Source: Pleurotus ostreatus/Saccharomyces cerevisiae fusant
Lineage: Eukaryota; Opisthokonta
DNA: 64,000 bases
Direction: 5' to 3'
Assembly: GCA_024196135.1 (NCBI GenBank)
Contig: JAMQCK010000009.1
Span: forward strand, 62,001 to 126,000
Made by a program: the position numbers and the translations under genes. The notes under the pieces were generated by a model. It was not told the DNA's origin, searched no databases, and worked only from the letters and a program-made list of their open reading frames with translations. Below are positions 57,895-64,000 of this stretch, one piece after another (position 1 is the stretch's first letter; every line of letters starts with the position of its first letter).

Positions 57895-58988
57895 ATGAAC
57901 AGCCACTTCTCGCCTTACGCCTACCAGCAAGTCCCACTCAACGGCGTTCACGGTGCGTGCTCTGCTCGTTGTCCGATGGTGTCTGACCTCAATCGTGACA
58001 GGCCCTTCAGATGTGCGCCACGATGAATACTACATGGGCGGCCACCGCCCCGCGGTGTTGGTTGGGGACCCACCTCGCACGGCCGCTAGCAAGGGCGCGC
58101 GTAAAGGAGCGCATAAGACGTCAGCTCAAGATATCGAGCTCGCTCGGAAGACGAAGCTCTGCTCCCACTACTGTAGACACGAGGCGTGCCCCGAAGAAGA
58201 GAATTGCGATTAGTGCGTGTTGCGTCAGAATCCTCAGAAGCGTTGCTAATATCCCATCAGCATCCACGACGAGGATATCTACGCTGCTCAGATGATCGAC
58301 CCCGCGAGTGGGCTGCAAAGGCAGAGGGCGCCTCGCGCGCATTGTTGGGCCTATATTCAAGGAAACTGTCCCCGTCGCGGCACTTGTCGCTACTACCACC
58401 CCCAGAAGCGTGAACTCTGTGAGTCAGACGACCAGTAGGGTAGTGCCATCGCTGACGCCCGCTTCAGATTGCAAGTACACTCCGTGCGCCAATTGGCGCG
58501 AGTGCACCTTGAGGGACTGCACCTTCCGCCATCCCGCAGTCGTCGATCAGGCTGTGCCCAGCCCCGCGACGACGACAACTGGAAAGCGTGTCAGCATTGA
58601 CGCTGGAGCAAAGCAGGACACACTGATTGGCCTTGCCATGATGGACGCACAGGGCCACCCCTACATGCTCACGGCGTCGCAGCTTGTGGCGCCCAGATCA
58701 GGCTACGATGATGCCTGCGTTCCGCTGGCGGCACTTTGCCCGCCGAAGTCGGCGCCAGCTACCCAGACACATTACTCTCGGTGGGGAACTATATCCCATG
58801 CAGCCGTGAGCAGCGACTTCGAGGCGATGGATCCCATTCAAGCGACGCCACAGCACGGGAGGACTCGTCGTGCTTCTGCCGCAGTGGTCCCTGTGCCCCG
58901 GAACCAACAGCGGTACACCGTTGAGGTGAAGGGGAAGGCGGACTCTGTGGCGAACTGGAGGGACGCTCGGCGCAGCTCAGTCTACTAG
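57895..58988 (+). CDS. CCCH-type zinc-finger protein with three fingers
   Basis: Four exons (57895-57952, 58002-58212, 58261-58418, 58468-58988) give 315 residues. After a short polar start there are three Cys3His units: CSHYCRHEACPEEENCDYIH (with an alternative Cys at its start), CWAYIQGNCPRRGTCRYYH, and CANWRECTLRDCTFRH. The second and third follow the C-x7/5-C-x4/5-C-x3-H spacing of RNA-binding CCCH fingers. Introns fall inside the first finger and between the second and third. The C-terminal half has no known domain. Proteins of this build bind mRNA and control its stability or export; the particular target here is unknown. The TATA box and the ATG agree on the start. Confidence 0.82.
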
Positions 58989-59260
58989 ATAGATCTAGAT
59001 CTCATTGCACCTGCGCATGAGTGCTGCACGTACCTTACACCCCACCGAAGGCTAATACCTCCTTCTATTACTTGCATTACTTACTTGATTGGTTTGCAAT
59101 TGGACTTTTATCACTCTTGCCGATACATGCACGACGATGCAGTTCCGAACGTGGCTTGGGTGAATCCAGGACAATGTTGACGACTAGAAGAACACAGCAA
59201 TGTAAGCAAAGGTACAGTTATAGTACAGCAGACGTAGCAATCGTAAGACGTGAATAGCGT

Positions 59261-61361
59261 TCAAGCTTTCGCATCGACAGTTTCGGAGTGCACGGACGAG
59301 GGCTGTTGCTCGTCCAGCGCGCGTTGCCGCTCTGTGATGTCGGCTTCACGCTTGCTTTGTTCGACGGACCCGAAGACGACGTCCATCTCCTCGAGAGAGC
59401 GTCCCCGTGTCTCTGGAATCAGGCTGAGGGGGTATGAATGAGATTTTTGGTGAGGGTAAGATGTGAAGGAGCTCACAGAGCGAAGGTGCCCAGACCACCG
59501 ATGTCGATTGTCGCAAACATCATGAAGAGCTTCCAGTCGAGGTCGCTAACCATGTCCGGCGTCACCTTCGACAAGACGAAGTCTAGCAGTAGGGTCAGCG
59601 CCGAGACCTCCAAGTCAGGAGAAGCACCACGTACTGAATAACCACTGGCTCGCACTCGCGACCGACATCCCATAGTGCCGCGTGCGCGTCGGGAAGATCT
59701 CAGACACGTAGAGCCACGGAAGCGGGCCCCAGCCCATCGAGTAGAAGCAGACGTAGATGTACAGCATCGCCGCCATAGCTTGCGACGCCTGCGACGGCGT
59801 GCCCACATTCGACTCGTCCGACGCACTGGTCGCAGGCGGCGGGTGCGTCTTCAAAATCGCGCCAATGATGAAGAATAGGGTGCCCATGCCCAGGCCGGAG
59901 ATGAATAGCGAGAGCTTGCGCCCCAGCCACTCAACGCCGAAGAACACGAAGATGGCAGTCGCGACGACTTTGACGACGCCGTAGATGCCGCTGGCGAGCA
60001 AGCTGTTCTTCGTGCCGGTGTAGCCGATGGAGGCGAAAATCTGCGGGGCGTAGTAGCTGAGTGGGTGGTCAGTGATAGGCTTCCGATAGCGAGGGAAGAG
60101 AGCTCACTTGACCGAGTTCTGCCCACACCACTGCTGGAGCAGGAAGATGACGAAGGCGATGACAAATCGGGGCCAGTTGCCCTTCCCAAGGAAAGCCTCC
60201 TTGAACCCCAGGTTCGCCCTGGCCTCACGCTCTTCACGAACGGCGGCTTCGATTTCGGCGAGCTCGATGACGACAGACTCGTCGTCGATCTGTTTCTTGC
60301 GCAAGTAGGCGATGTTGGCGAGCGCTTCCTTTTCACGGCCGACTTGTACTAGCCAACGTGGTGACTCCTGCGAGAGAAGGAATAAGCGTGATTACTCAGA
60401 GCGCTCGATGGCCGACGCACCTTGAGAGTGAGAAGTCCAACGGCCATGATGCCAGCAGGGATAAGCTGGATGGCGAATGGTATCCTCCATACTGCGACCC
60501 CGACTTGATGAAGACCGACGCCGTCTGCGAAGCAATGTCAGCAACAAGCAAACTCGAGTGCAAGCCCTTTACTTACAATTGACGAAGTACGAGATCATGA
60601 CACCGAAGGCAACCATGATCTGGAACATTCCGGTTCTAAGGAGAAGGTTCAGCTCTTCAAGCATAGTTGCAAGGGGGATGTACGCACATACGACCACGGA
60701 CCTCCTTCGGCGCGCACTCGGAGACATATGCAGGAGAGACCGCGCTGACGCCACCGATACCGAAGCCGGAGATGACGCGACCGGCGTAGATCTCTGAGAG
60801 ACCCTTGCTGCCGCCATTGGCGACGACGGTCAGAATCTGTCAGTTATATGAGACGCTTGCCTTTAGATATGGAATAGCATACGCACTGCACCGACGACGA
60901 ACACCAAGCTGAACAGCAACAACGTGCTCCTTCGTCCAACGCGCGCTAGATAACAAAGTGAGCTTAAGTCGCACTCGAGCTAGATGCACCAGCAACGCAC
61001 CAGACAGCGGCGCACTCCCCAGCGCGCCGAAGAAGGCTCCTGCTTGCAAAACGGACACCACATTCGACGAGACTTCATTCGACTTGTGCGTGTCCTCGAC
61101 GCCGTCCTTGATGATGCCGAACGCCTCCTTGAAGTGCTTGGAGGACACGACGCCACCGCCTACGCCGCTGTTAGATTGTCAGCTATCACCGCTACCCACA
61201 CTGGCAGGCATACGCACGTATCATAACCAAACAGCACGATCCCCCAGTACACCACAAACGCCAGCCCTACGAGTCGTCAGCTTCTCTTACCCCCTTCCCC
61301 TCCCCTCGCCACGCCACTCACAATACGCCCGGGAGTTCTGGAACAGCGAGACGGCCTTCAT
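59261..61361 (-). CDS. Quinate permease-type sugar/polyol transporter (MFS)
   Basis: Eleven exons (61361-61322, 61266-61218, 61167-61001, 60945-60887, 60836-60688, 60635-60577, 60524-60421, 60367-60108, 60056-59635, 59582-59477, 59423-59261) give 525 residues. Sugar-porter signatures are all present: VLFGYDTGVGGG in helix 1; ARVGRRST after helix 2; IYAGRVISGFGIGGVSAVSP; CAPKEVRGRITG; ESPRWLVQVGREKEA closing the first half; QQWCGQNSVNYYAPQIF in helix 7; LYVSEIFPTRTRHYG; and LIPETRGRSLEEMD at the end of helix 12. Twelve helices fit. The closest named group is the quinate permease (qutD/qa-y) subfamily of fungal sugar porters, which sits in the plasma membrane and imports by proton symport. No quinate catabolic genes lie beside it, so the substrate is open. 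Confidence 0.9.
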
Positions 61362-62465
61362 GATCGTCAGGGAGGTCAGCGGCGGAAGCAGGGAGCGCCT
61401 ACCCACCGCGCATCTCGCACGGTGCCATATATACCTCGCGCACCGTCGCGGCTTCCGGTGAAAGGACGCTGGGTCGCCTGACCCGCGCACAGGGTGCGCG
61501 CGGTCCGCCCGAGCCGCCAGGAACGCTGGCGTGTATTAGGTGTGCGCTGGGTTGAATTGGGGATGGGAGGGCGTGCGCGCGGAGTGTCAGTAATGGGCTG
61601 GAAGTGAGTGATGCGTTCGGGGAGGCTGACGGGTTGTGGCTGCTCCGTCGTGCGGTTGTGGTAGGATTTTGGGTTAGGTTCAGGGGAGGCTGATCATGGG
61701 TCGTAAGGCTAGTTATGAGGGGCACCAAGGTAGTGATTGGGAGGTCTAGCGTTAGCTGAACAGATGGGAACCTCGTACGGCAGAAGCCTGCCACTCGCTT
61801 CTTCTTCGCTGGGTAGACAAGAATAGCGTTTGGCTTCTCGGAGTTGTACTGAGGACTCGTCGCTCGCGGAACTATTTCTTCGTCGTCCAGTCGCTCAGTC
61901 CTGGCCGCTGTGTCTAACCCACAAAACGCATTCTGCGGGGCACGGTGGCATAGACCGTGTGACCCCACGGGGCCGCCGATGCGGGGAAAATTGCCGCCGC
62001 AGTGGGGAATGTGTTTGCAGAAGCTTGCGCCACAAAAGTACAAGGGGACCCGTGGCGGGTGGTCCAACTGCGACCGCGGCGACTGCAGCCCACCGCCACA
62101 CTCCGAAGTTCCTGCGTTTGTCAATCAGGGGCCGCAGACAACGCCGGTGACTTTCATTATGGGACAGGCCCGGGGCGGTCCGCGGATTTCTGAGGACTTC
62201 GTAGTGAGCATGAGCCGGACCTTGAAAGCACGCACGTTCTGCTTGCCGATAAGCGGTAGCGTTGCTCATTGTTCAACTTTGCGAGAAATGGCAATTGGAT
62301 TTGCGTGACTCTCAACCCTCGACCTCAGCCCTTTCTCGGAGCTTCAGAGAGACCACACAAGGGTGTATCATGCTATTAAGGCGGAAACTCCTCGTCTCCC
62401 TTGAATAAGTCCCCGGACCGCATCTCGTACGGCCCATGCCGCGCAAAGGAAGTATTAGAGACCTC

Positions 62466-62530
62466 GCGAAGCAGCACAACATGTGGATGGCACCAACCTT
62501 GGTGAGGCGAGCGGACCTTGGCACGCCGTA
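62466..62530 (+). repeat. Diverged repeat, copy A
   Basis: It begins with the 16 bases GCGAAGCAGCACAACA, which are identical at 62748-62763, and continues with the shared CCTTG.YGAGGCGAG. The plus frame reads LAKQHNMWMAPTLVRRADLG. Confidence 0.6.
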
Positions 62531-62747
62531 AAGACAGGCGTCGAGGTGAATGGAATGCACCGGTCGTGTTCTTCAATGACAGCCTGGGCATTGAAAATCT
62601 TCAGGCAATGGGACGAAGTCATTACTCATAGCCAAGTAGCCTTCTTCGCCAAGATCCAGAGCCATTCAAACCGTTCCCCGGACTTCATCTCGGCCGATTC
62701 GAGCTATGTGCGATGCTGGACCTGCAAGGGAGGATTGGTTAGAACTG

Positions 62748-62812
62748 GCGAAGCAGCACAACAAGACGCACGGACCTACCTTGACGAGGCGAGAGGGATC
62801 TGCGCGGCAAGT
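62748..62812 (+). repeat. Diverged repeat, copy B
   Basis: Counterpart of 62466-62530, 282 bp downstream. The plus frame reads ELAKQHNKTHGPTLTRREGS, so the two copies are also similar as protein. Its right part overlaps the left arm of the hairpin. Confidence 0.6.
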
Positions 62813-62835
62813 GTAGATCCCTCTTGCCTCGTCAA
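62781..62835. repeat. 20-bp inverted repeat, 15-nt loop
   Basis: The left arm 62781-62800 begins TTGACGAGGC and the right arm 62816-62835 ends GCCTCGTCAA. The arms are complementary at 19 of 20 positions, and the odd pair is G.U in plus-strand RNA. One further C-G pair (62780/62836) extends the stem to 21. The loop is 62801-62815. Confidence 0.85.
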
Positions 62836-63721
62836 GTATTGAACATCGAAGTAAATGCTATACATCGGTTCAAGTTGTATTCTGTGAGACCAGCCTAGAC
62901 AACGACAGGAAGACGCGTTCTTTGAGCATACAGTTGAATTTGAAAATGCAGGAGAACGCTTGAGAGGGGTTGAATTGGAAGTGGTACTAGAAGCTCGAGA
63001 GTTGATGAACACCGTGAAGAATAGCTGGCTCGACGGAGGTGACAGGCTCATATGTGCTGTTTGGCACAGGCAGAGTAGAGATATGACGCCTTGAAAGGGT
63101 GTTCGCAGTGCTCTTCCTCCACGTCGACAAAATGACTCTCGGGTGAGCGCGGAATACGACGGAACTTCACGAAGACGAGAACAACATGTTCACGGTCAAG
63201 TCCATGCGTCAGATAAGCGAGCTCTTGCGATGGGTGAGAGACGGAGAGAGAAGAAGCAATATGAGGGACATACTCTCATTCTATATTTAATGTCCTCGGC
63301 CGGTCCGCTAGGCAAGAGCTGAATGGAAAGCGAGGCTACCTGAATGCTGCCCCAAGAATCGTTGATGCCATTCGATCTTCTCCTGGGCTAAGCTTTGTGT
63401 TGATTCAAAACTCTCGATGGATATTTCTTATTCTCGTCAGCCGGGCAGAGCAATGGCTTCGGGAAAGAAAGAGGTGGTGGTGGTGGGGGGAGGAGGAGCA
63501 CACCCGCGCGCCCGTTGACATGATGGCGTGGGACAAAGAGCGAAAAACGTGACCGCCACCTGTTCCCCCAGCCTTTTCGGGACGCCTGCTCCCGACTGCA
63601 TCGTTTTCTCCCCAGTCGATATCCGCGTCCCCTGGTCGATATTCGCGTTCCCCCTCGTAATCTCGACACCCCCCAGGCCACCTACCACCCCACACACCTC
63701 TCCACAAACACCTACCTAATC

Positions 63722-63791
63722 ATGCTCAACCTCATCCGCCGCATTTCCGGGTCGGTCATCCCCCGCCTGGACAGGCCGTGGCGGGACGACG
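63722..63791 (+). CDS. First exon of a gene that runs off the window
   Basis: ATG at 63722 follows a C-rich leader (CACCTACCTAATC) of the kind seen before other start codons. It encodes MLNLIRRISGSVIPRLDRPW and RDD, then a GTGCGT donor begins at 63792. The sequence to the right edge (63792-64000) looks like intron and possibly UTR-length spacer, with no second exon that I can fix. The product cannot be named from 23 residues. Confidence 0.45.
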
Positions 63792-64000
63792 GTGCGTGTA
63801 TGCCCCTTTTTACCTGCAGGACGCGCGTAACTGACGCGATCTTCCCTTCAACGTGCTTCTCTATCTACCCGCATTATCGCTGCCTCGCCCTCGACGCGTG
63901 CATGCCTGCCACCCATTCCCCCCTGACGCGACGCATACGCCGTTCCCCTCGCGCCTGACCCCAATGGTTCCCCTCGCTCGCACCCAATTCCCTCTGTGCC

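Larger units (their letters stand above)
61362..63721. other. 2.4-kb intergenic region with repeats and a strong hairpin
   Basis: The left third is the transporter promoter side. From 62.4 to 62.9 kb it holds two diverged copies of a ~65-bp sequence and a 20-bp inverted repeat. From 63.4 to 63.5 kb there is a GGTGGTGG-rich tract (63471-63490). Open frames on both strands are short and not recognised. Confidence 0.5.

Noticed and set aside
61399..62124. 241-residue minus-strand frame upstream of the transporter
   Set aside because: It overlaps the likely promoter, has low-complexity Thr/Pro/Ser content and no domain.

Overview
The window is nuclear DNA from a filamentous fungus, most probably a mushroom-forming basidiomycete (Agaricomycotina). 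The evidence is GC-rich coding sequence broken by many short introns of about 45-60 nt with GTRNGT donors, several very small exons, genes packed on both strands with gaps of a few hundred bases, and gene types typical of that group (Rds1-like ferritin-fold protein, an atypical G-protein alpha subunit, an F-box/leucine-rich protein, a quinate-type sugar porter). No bacterial, viral, CRISPR, rRNA, convincing tRNA or intact transposon sequence was seen. All exon limits below were deduced by eye from reading frames, splice sites and family conservation.

Layout: 0.9-2.2 kb Rds1-like protein (+), converging on a DUF1308 (C7orf25-type) protein (-, 2.4-4.9 kb); 5.3-7.6 kb F-box/WD40 protein (-); 8.6-9.8 kb membrane-anchored coiled-coil protein (+); 10.6-11.0 kb LSM6 (+); 11-14.7 kb a stretch with no gene I can name; 14.7-15.7 kb proline/serine-rich protein (+); 16.9-18.7 kb secreted GH13 alpha-amylase (-); 19.5-23.5 kb SNF5 chromatin remodeller subunit (-); 23.5-26.4 kb largely unassigned; 26.4-27.6 kb uncharacterised gene (+, 5' end unresolved); 27.9-29.7 kb DUF4436 membrane protein (-); 30.2-31.8 kb SET/MYND protein (-); 32.4-34.1 kb single-pass membrane protein (+); 34.9-38.9 kb PMS1 mismatch repair protein (+); 39.5-41.6 kb divergent G alpha (+); 41.8-43.4 kb F-box protein (-); 43.7-48.9 kb SET1 H3K4 methyltransferase (-); 50.5-52.4 kb JIP5 (+); 52.7-55.0 kb ALDH7-type aldehyde dehydrogenase (+); 55.8-57.3 kb unknown protein (+); 57.9-59.0 kb triple CCCH zinc-finger protein (+); 59.3-61.4 kb quinate/sugar transporter (-); 61.4-63.7 kb non-coding with a strong hairpin; and the first exon of a gene running off the right edge.

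The genes do not form a pathway cluster. They are a housekeeping mixture: chromatin (SET1, SNF5, a SET/MYND protein), DNA repair (PMS1), RNA and ribosome biogenesis (LSM6, JIP5, CCCH protein), protein turnover (two F-box proteins), signalling (G alpha) and carbon/amino-acid metabolism (amylase, transporter, ALDH7). The most unusual points are three introns that appear to use GC instead of GT donors (PMS1, G alpha, ALDH7), several exons of 11-25 nt, a G alpha lacking the catalytic glutamine and with one exon junction that canonical splicing cannot resolve, and a near-perfect 20-bp inverted repeat in the last intergenic region. I see no convincing new multi-gene system.
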